Positions 8,901 through 17,873 of a stretch of 64,000 bases of DNA are shown piece by piece; positions within the stretch are counted from its first letter, which is position 1; each line of letters starts with the position of its first letter. The notes under the pieces were generated by a model. The model was given only the letters and a program-made list of their open reading frames with translations. It was not told the origin of the DNA and did not search any database. The position numbers and the translations under genes were made by a program. The stretch comes from Acinetobacter bohemicus ANC 3994 (lineage in GTDB: Bacteria; Pseudomonadota; Gammaproteobacteria; Pseudomonadales; Moraxellaceae). The stretch is taken from contig NZ_KB849176.1 of assembly GCF_000367925.1 (NCBI RefSeq), positions 310,001 to 374,000 of the forward strand. The letters run 5' to 3'.

Positions 8901-11072
8901 TTGTTTACTTTCGAAGAGTTTGAGGAGATTTTTGCATCTTCAAAGCATCTACTGATTTCAGATATTTTGCCTGATGATTTGCTTGATGAGTTTCAAAACC
9001 GAAGGTACATGTCGAATGGCTTAGAGCAAAAGATTAGATTATTTATGCGAGAGTTGATTATAGGTGAAGACTTCAGTATAAAAAAGTTTATGGAACTAAA
9101 AGAAAAGTTTTTACTTCAATACTGGTGGGAGAACTTTGATGCGGGAATCCTGAATATTTTAAGGGTAATTCAAGATTGCTTAGGATTACGAAATATTATC
9201 ATCTCTCAAAACCCTGTGAAGATGGTGGAAACCGATATTGTTACCAGTAATAAGGAACAATGGAAAAAGTTCATTGCCTTGGCTTGTTTTATTCGCATGG
9301 CTAAAAATAATGAAGATACTGATGATATTTATTTTGGTCTTAAAATGGGTTCTGATCAGGCATATATTTACGAGTCTCTTCAATATTTTAAGAATCAAGG
9401 GCTACATGTCGAGGTTAAAAATGGTGATTTTTCCTCTGAGTTATTCGATACAATTTTCAACCTTTTAGATCAGAAAATAGAATGTTTAGGAGGATACTTT
9501 ACTTTAGAAATTAATAAGTATTTATCACAATTCTTCAAGCCTTACGGTTTGTATTACTTTAAAGCATCAAGGGATTACTCTTTTAATGGTCAAAATTTTG
9601 TGTACCCAATTGGTCTTTTATATCGTATTGGGCTAAAACACGTAAGCAAAGCATCGAAATATGGAATTGAAACAGATATCAAAAAAGCTGTTCAGGAAAT
9701 TTTTGAAATTTCGGCACATCTAACAAATATTCTTAATCTTGTGAACACTGGGCACGACATAGGCTTAGCTTCAGTTGATCATTCAGATATTTTAACTTAT
9801 ATGCGCAGGTACACACGGTTAGATCAATTTTATAAAATTGACCAATATAATCCTGATCATGTATTTGAACTCAGCCACGAACTTTATAAATCCTTGTCCA
9901 ATAAGGCTTTGCCAGTGGAAATTAGGAAAAGAATTGATCTAATAATGGAAATCTTTGCAATGTGTATGCAAGAATTTACATCAAGAAGATCAGGTGTATT
10001 CAATACGACGACAAGCTATAAGATATTGGTTGAAAAGCATACTGTGAATGTAATAGAACTTGAGCTCACAAACTTAAGTCATATTCATTCGGCGAATAAC
10101 CGCTTCAATAGTATTAATGACTTTTCGGAAGTTGACTATTATATGAAACCTTTTATTAAACAAAAGATGGGGAATATAGAGCAATACTATGTGCCCAATA
10201 AGTATTTTTTCTTTATGGGTTTTTACACACAATTAGTCGTTCTTTTACGTTCTGTAAAAACTCTGGATGATGGTAAGAAGTTTAATATAGATGGCCATAT
10301 AGGGCTACTTCAGGAAGTAATAATTACACAGAGGTTAAGTCAAGCTAATTTAAAGGTTTTGGGTACTGATGGTAAATACAATGTACCTCAGAGAATGGTT
10401 TCTGATTTGCAAATTAAACCTGATAAGTACAAGTCCCTTGAGACAGACATTGTTGTAGAACTAACGGACAGTATCATTTTCTTTGAATCAAAGAAAAAAA
10501 TGCTAACAAGTGCTGCAAAAAATGGTGATGTAATTGCTATCTTGAATGACATCTCAGCAGCTTTGATCGATTCACAAGTGCAAGCTAATCTTCACGGGCG
10601 CGTAATAAAACATGGAGGTGTGCTACAGTTTAAGGACTCACAAAAAGTGATTCATGGCGATCGCAATATCATTAAAATTTCAATAACCCAATTTGATTAT
10701 GGCTCTTTGCATACTTCACAAATAGTGGGTGCTATTCTACGATCTATGCTAAATGTCAAAATTGTTAGTGATGATACAGATGTGAAGGTTATAAAGGCGA
10801 TAAAGCAAATCAATGAGAGATTAGACAAGCTTACAGCTGAATTTAGTGATGGCACTAGCTTTCATGATGGTCAGAATAGTTTAATCATGTTTGCAAACTG
10901 CCATTTTTTGAATTTTTTTCAAATTTTATACGTCTTAAATTGTGTAAAATCAAAACCAAATCTTAATTTGGCGACAATTCTAAAAAAAGCATTTGGAATA
11001 AAACAAGTACATACAAATAGTTTGGACTTTTATCATGAGTTAGATTTTTTACTTACTTTTGAAGCCGATTGA
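8901..11072 (+). CDS. Uncharacterised 723-residue protein with a PD-(D/E)XK-like nuclease motif
   Basis: I do not recognise the family. The most telling segment is ETDIVVELTDSIIFFESKKK: Asp516, then after a beta-strand-like stretch Glu529-Ser-Lys531. This matches the D...E-x-K core of PD-(D/E)XK nucleases. The preceding 500 residues are mostly helical with many aromatic residues and could be a sensor or binding region. There are no membrane segments or signal peptide. The start is a TTG preceded by GGGGAAAA at 8890-8897; a stop lies just upstream in frame, and the next ATG would remove 35 residues. It stands alone, divergent from the PrrC/RloC-like gene, in an island setting typical of anti-phage genes. 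Function is unproven. Confidence 0.6.
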   Translation: MFTFEEFEEIFASSKHLLISDILPDDLLDEFQNRRYMSNGLEQKIRLFMRELIIGEDFSIKKFMELKEKFLLQYWWENFDAGILNILRVIQDCLGLRNIIISQNPVKMVETDIVTSNKEQWKKFIALACFIRMAKNNEDTDDIYFGLKMGSDQAYIYESLQYFKNQGLHVEVKNGDFSSELFDTIFNLLDQKIECLGGYFTLEINKYLSQFFKPYGLYYFKASRDYSFNGQNFVYPIGLLYRIGLKHVSKASKYGIETDIKKAVQEIFEISAHLTNILNLVNTGHDIGLASVDHSDILTYMRRYTRLDQFYKIDQYNPDHVFELSHELYKSLSNKALPVEIRKRIDLIMEIFAMCMQEFTSRRSGVFNTTTSYKILVEKHTVNVIELELTNLSHIHSANNRFNSINDFSEVDYYMKPFIKQKMGNIEQYYVPNKYFFFMGFYTQLVVLLRSVKTLDDGKKFNIDGHIGLLQEVIITQRLSQANLKVLGTDGKYNVPQRMVSDLQIKPDKYKSLETDIVVELTDSIIFFESKKKMLTSAAKNGDVIAILNDISAALIDSQVQANLHGRVIKHGGVLQFKDSQKVIHGDRNIIKISITQFDYGSLHTSQIVGAILRSMLNVKIVSDDTDVKVIKAIKQINERLDKLTAEFSDGTSFHDGQNSLIMFANCHFLNFFQILYVLNCVKSKPNLNLATILKKAFGIKQVHTNSLDFYHELDFLLTFEAD

Positions 11073-11363
11073 TAGTTAAATCTTTTAAAGCTGGGTCTAA
11101 ATATGGCTTAACACAATAAAATGAACTATGGTTCTAATGCATTCGGCATTTGAAACTTTTATGGTAAGTAAAGTAAAAGAAATATTAGTCTTTTATTCTA
11201 TTCTTGCTTTAAATCATGTCTCTGACATGTAGTGTAAATCATTATTTGATGACTAAAGCTATGATTAGTTCAACCATGAAACTTAGATAATTGAAATATG
11301 GATTTGCATATATATGCTTATTCGTATATAAATATATTCAAAGATCCTGTTGAGTTTGAGCAA

Positions 11364-11798
11364 ATGTCTGCTACTCCAAACGTTAAAATTTATCACAACC
11401 CTGAATGTGGTACATCACGCAATACATTGGCATTAATCCGTAATGCCAATATTGAACCTGAAGTGATTGAGTACCTTGAAACACCTCCTTCTAAAAATGA
11501 ATTGATTCAAATGATTGCGGATGCGGGTTTAACCGTGCGGGAGGCAATTCGTAAAAATGTTGCGCCGTATTCTGAGCTAGAGCTAGAACGTGATGATTGG
11601 ACGGATGAACAGCTTTTAGATTTTATGCTGCAATATCCAATTCTCATTAATCGCCCCTTTGTGGTCACAGATTTGGGCACTCGTTTAAGTCGTCCTTCTG
11701 AAATTGTGCTGGAGATTTTGCCTTTACCGCAAAAGGGTACTTTCACTAAAGAAGACGGTGAGCAAGTGATTGATGCAAATGGGCAGCGATTGAAATAA
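11364..11798 (+). CDS. arsC: Arsenate reductase, glutaredoxin-coupled class
   Basis: It reduces arsenate to arsenite, with electrons from glutathione/glutaredoxin in this class. The active-site cysteine is Cys15 in HNPECGTSRN. Downstream RPFVVTDLGTRLSRP gives the arginines that hold the oxyanion, and length (144 residues) is normal. The frame is open from 11298, but the first 22 residues are unlike the family, so the ATG at 11364 is chosen. It is the first gene of the arsenic operon, ahead of arsR. The roughly 290 bases upstream hold only AT-rich sequence with short dyads such as around 11310-11345, presumably the operon promoter. Confidence 0.92.
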   Translation: MSATPNVKIYHNPECGTSRNTLALIRNANIEPEVIEYLETPPSKNELIQMIADAGLTVREAIRKNVAPYSELELERDDWTDEQLLDFMLQYPILINRPFVVTDLGTRLSRPSEIVLEILPLPQKGTFTKEDGEQVIDANGQRLK

Positions 11799-11823
11799 AA
11801 ATTTAATCAATATATGTGAATAT

Positions 11824-11839
11824 CTATATATCCATATAG
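11824..11839. promoter_or_regulatory. Candidate ArsR operator upstream of arsR
   Basis: An inverted repeat CTATAT-ATCC-ATATAG lies 16 bases before the arsR start, within a longer run of alternating ATAT. Its place just before an autoregulated repressor gene suggests an operator; the motif is short and AT-rich, so chance is possible. Confidence 0.35.
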
Positions 11840-11855
11840 TTGAGTGAGTATATAT

Positions 11856-12176
11856 ATGGACAAAATCAATTTTTTTAAATGTTTATCTGACGAAACTCGA
11901 TTCAACATTGTCATGTTGGTTGCCGAGCAGAGTGAGCAGTGTGTTTGTGATTTGACCGAGAAACTACAGCTCAGTCAGCCCAAAATTTCACGTCATTTGG
12001 CTTTACTGCGTTCTTTGGGGTTGTTACAGGATAGACGTCAGGGGCAATGGGTTTATTACAGCATTAATCCAAACTTACCTGATTGGTGCGTAGAAGTGTT
12101 GAACACACTTAAAAACGCTGAATTACAGCCGAAAATTGAAATGCCATTTCAGCAAATAAATAGTTATTGCGAGTAG
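11856..12176 (+). CDS. arsR: Arsenic-responsive repressor ArsR
   Basis: A 106-residue ArsR/SmtB winged-helix repressor. The arsenite-binding pair Cys29 and Cys31 is in EQCVCDL at the start of helix 3, followed by LQLSQPKISRHLALLRSLG as the DNA-recognition region. Binding of arsenite releases it from DNA and opens the operon. A GTG at 11844 would add four residues; the ATG at 11856 follows GAGTGAG and matches family starts. It lies second in the operon, after arsC. Confidence 0.92.
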   Translation: MDKINFFKCLSDETRFNIVMLVAEQSEQCVCDLTEKLQLSQPKISRHLALLRSLGLLQDRRQGQWVYYSINPNLPDWCVEVLNTLKNAELQPKIEMPFQQINSYCE

Positions 12177-12182
12177 AACAAT

Positions 12183-12656
12183 ATGAAATTTCTTTTTTTA
12201 TGCACAGGGAATAGCTGTCGCAGCATTTTGTCCGAAGTACTTTTTAATAGCCGTGCGCCTGAAGGTTGGAAAGCTTACAGTGCAGGTAGCAAACCATCTG
12301 GACAGGTGCATCCACTGACGATTGAAACCTTGGAAAACCTAGGTCTTTCAACTGAAGGTTTGTGGAGTAAAACTATTGATGACTGTGAACAATACCAACC
12401 TGACGTTGTGATTACCGTCTGTGATTCGGCAGCACAAGAAGCATGTCCACTGTATTTAGGTGGTGCAATCAAAGCACATTGGGGTTTGGCTGATCCTTCA
12501 CATTTGGATCTACCGAAAGAAGAAAAGCTCAAAGCATTCCAAGTCACTGTTGATCATATCAACCGTCGCTTAGACGCTTTATTGGCACTCGATACAGCGC
12601 ATATGCCTCGCCCAGATTTGATTGCTGCAATCAATCAAATTTCGCATATTGAATGA
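12183..12656 (+). CDS. Arsenate reductase, low-molecular-weight phosphatase class
   Basis: The P-loop CTGNSCRS (Cys7 to Arg13) at the N-terminus is that of low-molecular-weight tyrosine phosphatases and thioredoxin-type arsenate reductases. TVCDSAAQEACP supplies the extra cysteines expected for disulfide relay. It would reduce arsenate using thioredoxin or glutathione. It starts 6 bases after arsR, and its end is followed closely by the acr3 pump gene. It is unrelated in fold to the arsC product at 11364, so the operon carries two convergent solutions for the same step. Confidence 0.88.
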   Translation: MKFLFLCTGNSCRSILSEVLFNSRAPEGWKAYSAGSKPSGQVHPLTIETLENLGLSTEGLWSKTIDDCEQYQPDVVITVCDSAAQEACPLYLGGAIKAHWGLADPSHLDLPKEEKLKAFQVTVDHINRRLDALLALDTAHMPRPDLIAAINQISHIE

Positions 12657-12663
12657 GAACATC

Positions 12664-13704
12664 ATGGCTCAACAAAGATTATCCTTTTTAGATCGTAACC
12701 TCACGCTATGGATTTTTATTGCTATGGCGTTGGGGATTGCGATAGGCGTGTTCTTTCCGCAAGCCTCTGTCGCTTTGGATAAAATGAGTGTGGATTCAGT
12801 CAATATTCCTATTGCGATAGGTTTGATTTTGATGATGTATCCGCCACTGGCAAAAGTGGACTATGCGACGTTACCGCAAGTATTTAAGGATAAGAAAACA
12901 CTGACTTTATCCTTAGTACAAAACTGGCTGATCGCTCCCGTGCTGATGTTTGCATTGGCAATCATATTTTTGCAGAGTTATCCCGAGTACATGACGGGCG
13001 TAATCCTGATCGGCTTAGCACGATGCATTGCAATGGTTCTAGTTTGGAATGGTTTGGCGTGTGGTGATAACCAATATGTCGCAGCACTGGTTGCTTTTAA
13101 CAGTATCTTTCAGATTTTGTTCTTTAGTACTTATGCTTGGCTATTCTTGACCTTCTTACCGCCTTATTTTGGCGTTGCAGGGCAAGTGATCAATGTTGAT
13201 TTCTGGACTATTACCCATGCTGTTTTGGTTTATCTCGGTATTCCGTTTTTATTAGGCTTCTTAACGCGATTAATTTTGGTGAAACAAAAAGGCGTGGAGT
13301 GGTATCAAACCAAGTTTATTCCAAAAATCAGTCCTCTAAGTTTGATTGCTTTGCTGTTCACGATTTTGGCTATGTTTAGCCTAAAAGGTGGTGATGTTGT
13401 AAGCCTACCAATGGATGTTTTACGAATTGCGATTCCTTTAACAATTTACTTTGTATTGATGTTCTTTATTAGCTTCTTTATGAGCAAATGGATGGGCAAT
13501 GATTATCCGAAGACAGCAGCAATCTCTTTTACTGCGGCTGGAAACAACTTTGAATTAGCACTTGCCGTTGCAATCGCCACATTCGGTTTAGCTTCGCCAG
13601 TCGCTTTTACAACGGTGATCGGGCCATTGGTTGAAGTGCCTGTGCTGATTGCTTTGGTGAGCGTGTCATTGTGGTTAAGAAAAAAGTTTTTTAAAGAGGT
13701 GTAA
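12664..13704 (+). CDS. acr3: Arsenite efflux pump of the Acr3 family
   Basis: A 346-residue membrane protein with about ten hydrophobic segments. It carries the Acr3 signatures ARCIAMVLVWN, with the conserved membrane cysteine used for arsenite transport, and FTAAGNNFELALAVA near the end. It exports arsenite from the cytoplasm by the membrane potential. The frame is open from 12622, but that would overlap the previous gene; the ATG at 12664, 7 bases after the previous stop, gives the family start. It lies downstream of the two reductases that make its substrate. Confidence 0.93.
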   Translation: MAQQRLSFLDRNLTLWIFIAMALGIAIGVFFPQASVALDKMSVDSVNIPIAIGLILMMYPPLAKVDYATLPQVFKDKKTLTLSLVQNWLIAPVLMFALAIIFLQSYPEYMTGVILIGLARCIAMVLVWNGLACGDNQYVAALVAFNSIFQILFFSTYAWLFLTFLPPYFGVAGQVINVDFWTITHAVLVYLGIPFLLGFLTRLILVKQKGVEWYQTKFIPKISPLSLIALLFTILAMFSLKGGDVVSLPMDVLRIAIPLTIYFVLMFFISFFMSKWMGNDYPKTAAISFTAAGNNFELALAVAIATFGLASPVAFTTVIGPLVEVPVLIALVSVSLWLRKKFFKEV

Positions 13705-13709
13705 TTTTT

Positions 13710-14414
13710 ATGACTCTCCCAAATGTTGATATGAATTTGCTTGATCAGCCTACTTTGGAAAAAGTTCAAGCTAAAGAGCTGGATCATCCACCACGTATTT
13801 TGCTGCTGTATGGTTCAAACCGTGAGTGCTCATACAGCCGATTGGCGGTGATGGAAGCAGGACGTATTTTGGAGCAGTTTGGCGCTGAAGTAAAAATCTT
13901 TCATCCAAAAGGCCTACCCTTACCTGAAGATGCGGACACTGAGCATCCAAAGGTTAAAGAGTTGCATGAATTACTCGCTTGGGCAGAAGGGATGGTGTGG
14001 TGCTCGCCTGAGCGTCATGGCTCCATGAGTTCTATTTTTAAATCGCAGATTGACTGGATTCCACTGGCTGGCGGTGCGATTCGTGCAACACAAGGAAAGA
14101 CTTTGGCATTGATGCAAGTCAGTGGTGGTTCGCAGTCCTTTAACAGCTTAAACCAGATGCGTATTTTGGGGCGCTGGATGCGTATGATCACGATTCCAAA
14201 CCAATCGTCTATTCCCAAAGCTTTTTTGGAATTTGAAGAAGATGGACGGATGAAACCTTCAGCCTTCTATGATCGGATTGTGGATGTGATGGAAGAATTA
14301 TATAAATTCACCCTACTCACCCGCGGGCAAAGTCAGTACCTCACAAATCGTTATTCAGAGCGCAAAGAATCAGCTGAAGAATTATCTAAGCGTGTCAATC
14401 AACGTAGTTTATAA
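13710..14414 (+). CDS. arsH: ArsH, NADPH-dependent FMN reductase / organoarsenical oxidase
   Basis: A 234-residue flavodoxin-like protein with LLLYGSNRECSYSRLA as the FMN phosphate loop and WCSPERHGSMSSIFKSQIDW as the conserved ArsH core. Known members oxidise trivalent organoarsenicals with NADPH and FMN and also reduce quinones. It starts 5 bases after acr3, so it is translationally linked to the operon. The long N- and C-terminal extensions relative to simple FMN reductases are normal for ArsH. Confidence 0.93.
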   Translation: MTLPNVDMNLLDQPTLEKVQAKELDHPPRILLLYGSNRECSYSRLAVMEAGRILEQFGAEVKIFHPKGLPLPEDADTEHPKVKELHELLAWAEGMVWCSPERHGSMSSIFKSQIDWIPLAGGAIRATQGKTLALMQVSGGSQSFNSLNQMRILGRWMRMITIPNQSSIPKAFLEFEEDGRMKPSAFYDRIVDVMEELYKFTLLTRGQSQYLTNRYSERKESAEELSKRVNQRSL

Positions 14415-14431
14415 ACTCTAGGTGATCAGAA

Positions 14432-15385
14432 ATGCAAAAGAGACATTCTAAATTAGTGATTTTAGGTTCAGGACCAGCGGGTTATAGCGCTGCTGTGTAT
14501 GCAGCACGCGCAAACTTAAAACCTACATTGATTGTGGGGTTACAACTTGGTGGTCAATTAACCACGACTACTGAGGTAGATAACTGGCCGGGCGACCCAC
14601 AAGGTTTAACTGGCCCAGCACTTATGGAGCGAATGCAAGCCCATGCTGAACGTTTTGGCACAGAGATTGTGTATGATCACATCAATGAAGTCGATTTAAG
14701 CGTCCGTCCATTTGTACTTAAAGGCGACATGGAAGAATTCACTTGTGATGCACTGATTATTGCCACAGGTGCGACAGCACAATACTTGGGTCTTGAATCT
14801 GAAGCTAAATTCATGGGTCAAGGTGTCAGTGCATGTGCAACCTGTGATGGTTTCTTCTACAAAAACCAAAAGGTTATGGTTGTCGGTGGTGGTAATACTG
14901 CGGTTGAAGAGGCGCTTTATCTTTCTAATATTGCTGAACATGTCACCTTAGTTCACCGTAGAGACAGCTTGCGTTCAGAAAAAATTCTACAAGATCATCT
15001 TTTTGCCAAAGAAAAAGAAGGCAAAATTAGTGTTCTTTGGAACAATCAAGTTGATGAAGTCTTAGGTGATAATACTGGTGTCACGTCAGTCCGCTTGAAG
15101 TCAACTTTGGATGAAAGCATACAAGACGTTGAAGTTCATGGCTTATTTGTTGCCATTGGTCACAAACCGAATACAGGTATGTTTGACGGTCAACTCAACC
15201 TGCGTGATGGCTATATTCAAGTACAAAGAGGCACTTCAGGTAATGCAACTGCAACTTCTGTTGCTGGTGTATTTGCTGCGGGTGACGTTGCTGACAGCAT
15301 TTATCGCCAAGCAATTACTTCGGCAGGCTCAGGCTGTATGGCTGCGTTGGATGCCGAAAAGTATCTTGATCAATTGAGCAATTGA
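14432..15385 (+). CDS. trxB: Thioredoxin reductase of the arsenic operon
   Basis: A 317-residue pyridine nucleotide-disulfide oxidoreductase. The FAD loop is LGSGPAGYSAAVYAARA, the redox pair is Cys135-Ala-Thr-Cys138, the NADPH loop is VVGGGNTAVEEAL, and the C-terminal FAD-binding motif is VFAAGDVAD. It would keep thioredoxin reduced for the phosphatase-class arsenate reductase encoded three genes upstream. It starts 17 bases after arsH and is followed by a clear terminator, so it closes the operon. It may be a second copy beside a housekeeping trxB outside the window. Confidence 0.93.
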   Translation: MQKRHSKLVILGSGPAGYSAAVYAARANLKPTLIVGLQLGGQLTTTTEVDNWPGDPQGLTGPALMERMQAHAERFGTEIVYDHINEVDLSVRPFVLKGDMEEFTCDALIIATGATAQYLGLESEAKFMGQGVSACATCDGFFYKNQKVMVVGGGNTAVEEALYLSNIAEHVTLVHRRDSLRSEKILQDHLFAKEKEGKISVLWNNQVDEVLGDNTGVTSVRLKSTLDESIQDVEVHGLFVAIGHKPNTGMFDGQLNLRDGYIQVQRGTSGNATATSVAGVFAAGDVADSIYRQAITSAGSGCMAALDAEKYLDQLSN

Positions 15386-15423
15386 AAGTCTAATTTAAAC
15401 GCTTGAAAATTGTATGAAATACG

Positions 15424-15451
15424 CCCAATCTGTTGCACAGATTGGGTTTTT
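15424..15451 (+). terminator. Rho-independent terminator ending the ars operon
   Basis: A 9-bp stem (CCCAATCTG with CAGATTGGG, loop TTGCA) is followed by TTTTT, 39 bases after the trxB stop. Its position also shows that the next gene cannot begin at the far-upstream ATG at 15414. Confidence 0.9.
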
Positions 15452-15488
15452 AATTTTGATTATGACAATAAAGAATGGGAGAGATGCT

Positions 15489-16577
15489 TTGACTCAATTA
15501 CAAGCTGAAGTCGATGTAGTCATTATTGGGGGTGGTCAAGCAGCCCTTGCTACAGCTTATTTCCTCAAACGTAAGAAAATTCCATTTGTTATTTTAGATG
15601 ACCAATCTCAGGCGGGTGGTGCATGGTCACATGCTTGGGAATCTCTACGTCTTTTTTCTCCAAATACTTGGAGTTCGTTGTCTGGCTGGATGATGCCAAC
15701 GACTGAACAAACCTATCCAACGCGAAATGAAGTCATCGAATATTTATCGGTATACGAGCAACGCTATCAATTTCCGATCATTCGCCCCGTACATGTAGAT
15801 CATATTGAACAAAACGATGGCTACTTAGATGTATATGCTGGTGATCAATATTGGCGAGCAAAAGCGGTGATCAGTGCTACTGGGACATGGAGTCAGCCTT
15901 ATATTCCGCATTATGAAGGACATGAGCGATTTGAAGGAATACAAACGCATTCAGCACATTATTTAAATACAGAACCTTTTATCAATAAGAAAGTGATTGT
16001 AGTTGGTGGTGGCAATTCTGGGGCACAAATTCTTGCTGAAGTCTCAAAAGTTGCAGATACCACTTGGGTCACAGTAACACCACCTCAATTTTTATCAGAT
16101 GACGTTGATGGGCGTGTTTTATTTCTTCGGGCAACCGAGCGATTAAAAGCGCAGCAGGAAGGTAAAGTTATCAATCAGCCTGTTGGTGGTCTGGGTGATA
16201 TTGTCATGATTGACAGTGTCAAAGAGGCACGCGAACGTGGCGTATTACATAGCCGAGAACCTTTTACTGCATTTAAAGAGGATTCAGTTGTATGGGCTGA
16301 TGGTTCAACACAAGCTGTAGATGCAGTGATATGGTGTACAGGATTTAAAGCTGCACTCAATCATTTAAGAAGTCTTGATGTGGTAGAACCTAATCAGACT
16401 GTTGCAGTCAATAATGGGCGTTCTATAAAAGTGAATAACTTATGGTTGGTTGGCTATGGTGATTGGGCAGGCATGGCATCCGCGACATTAATTGGAGTGT
16501 CCAGAACAGCAAGAGCCACAGTGGATGAAATTGCAGTTTATTTAGCTAGAACTTATAAATTTGAAGGGACTGATTGA
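15489..16577 (+). CDS. Flavin-dependent monooxygenase, ArsO-like
   Basis: A 362-residue FAD/NAD(P)H enzyme with FAD loop VIIGGGQAALATAYF, the FxGxxxHxxxY-type signature FEGIQTHSAHY, and NADPH loop VVGGGNSGAQI. Proteins like this lie in many arsenic clusters (arsO), but the substrate is not established. The open frame reaches back to 15414, across a terminator, so a later start is needed. The TTG at 15489, spaced from GGGAGA, gives the family N-terminus; ATG at 15462 is the alternative. It lies next to a broken MFS gene, and a paralogue is encoded at 17874-18914. Confidence 0.78.
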   Translation: MTQLQAEVDVVIIGGGQAALATAYFLKRKKIPFVILDDQSQAGGAWSHAWESLRLFSPNTWSSLSGWMMPTTEQTYPTRNEVIEYLSVYEQRYQFPIIRPVHVDHIEQNDGYLDVYAGDQYWRAKAVISATGTWSQPYIPHYEGHERFEGIQTHSAHYLNTEPFINKKVIVVGGGNSGAQILAEVSKVADTTWVTVTPPQFLSDDVDGRVLFLRATERLKAQQEGKVINQPVGGLGDIVMIDSVKEARERGVLHSREPFTAFKEDSVVWADGSTQAVDAVIWCTGFKAALNHLRSLDVVEPNQTVAVNNGRSIKVNNLWLVGYGDWAGMASATLIGVSRTARATVDEIAVYLARTYKFEGTD

Positions 16578-16628
16578 AAGGTTTTCACTGATCCGTTCTA
16601 AATACTTTATGGATAATTCTTTATTGTG

Positions 16629-17814
16629 ATGTTACTTCATTCAAGAAAATACAAACTCATTGCAGTTATGGGATTCACGCAGATTCTAGCGTGGAGTTCA
16701 ACACTTTATCTTCCCGCAGTACTGGCTAGTCTCATTGCCAAAGACACAGGATGGTCACTAACTTTAGTGATTGCTGGATTGTCTTGGGGATTTATTGTTA
16801 CGGGTATTTGTTCTCCAAAAGTTGGAAGGTTTATCGAACAATTTGGTGGGAGAAAAGCACTCTCTATCAGTTCAATATTCTTCGCAATCGGACTGTTATG
16901 TTTAGGGCTTTCTTCTCATCTATTGGTTTATTATTTTGCATGGACAATGCTCGGTATTGGTGGCTTTTGGCTTGTATGATGCCGCATTTTCAACATTGGG
17001 GCGATTACTTGGTCAAGATGCAAAAACAGCGATAGTTGGAGTAACACTATTAGGTGGCTTAGCCAGTACTATCGGTTGGGCGCTCATCGTATTTTTTGAA
17101 GGCTTATACGGTTGGAGAATCAGTTGTTTTATTCTTGCTTTATTTCATCTGCTTCTTGGCCTTCCGTTGCATTACTTTTTACTTCCTAGAGAAGAGCAAA
17201 GCACGGAAACTCATGCTAAAGAACTCAATAACCAAACCACTGTACATAAAGAAGGTAATCGACTCTTTATGTTGGTGGCAATTATTCTGACAGTACAGTC
17301 TTTTGTCGTTGCGACAATTTCAGTCCATCTATTATCGATGCTAAAAACCATTGGTTTTAGTGTATCAACTGCCCTTGCGATTGGTATGATGATTGGTCCC
17401 GCGCAGATTATAGCGAGGTTGCTTGAGTTCTCTTTGTTTAAAAACTTACATCCAAGTTGGTCAAGTCGTGTTGGTGTATTGATTAGTTTCTTTGGCATCA
17501 TATTTTTGTTCACAGATGGATATGTCTTGGCTTTGCTTGGCGCAGCTTTATATGGCGCAGGGAATGGTATTCTCACTATCATTCGAGGCACATTACCTCT
17601 CGCCTTATTTGGACAAGAAGGTTATGCAACTCGAATGGGCTTATTAGGTCGGCCTATCATGATTGCATTGGCTTTTGGGCCTCTCATTTCTGCGTTTATT
17701 CTTGAAAAATGGGGAATCAATATCTTATTAATGATTTTAATTGCTTTAGTTCTTATCGCATTGATTGGCACGCTGAAGTTACCCGTTCATCAGGCTGAAA
17801 AAGTGGCTGAGTAA
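16629..17814 (+). pseudogene. MFS transporter gene, frameshifted
   Basis: Two frames together make one 12-segment major facilitator protein of about 395 residues. The first frame runs to TMLGIGG and then to a stop; the second takes up at AFGLYDAAFSTLGRL from about 16963. The join expected by the family is GIG(M)AFGLYDAA, so about two bases are missing near 16961-16963. Both halves keep good coding quality, so the damage is recent, or an assembly error. It follows the ArsO-like gene by about 50 bases and may have exported a related compound. No substrate-specific motif was recognised. Confidence 0.82.
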
Positions 17815-17873
17815 ACTCTATTGAATGGAAGCAATAGAGTTCTCTTTCAACAAACTCAAGATTGACTTAAAAC

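Noticed and set aside
6097..11072. A type I restriction-modification locus around the PrrC-like gene
   Set aside because: No HsdR, HsdM or HsdS-like motifs are present on either side.
15414..15488. N-terminal extension of the ArsO-like protein from ATG 15414
   Set aside because: A strong terminator for the preceding operon lies in this stretch, and the residues do not match the family.
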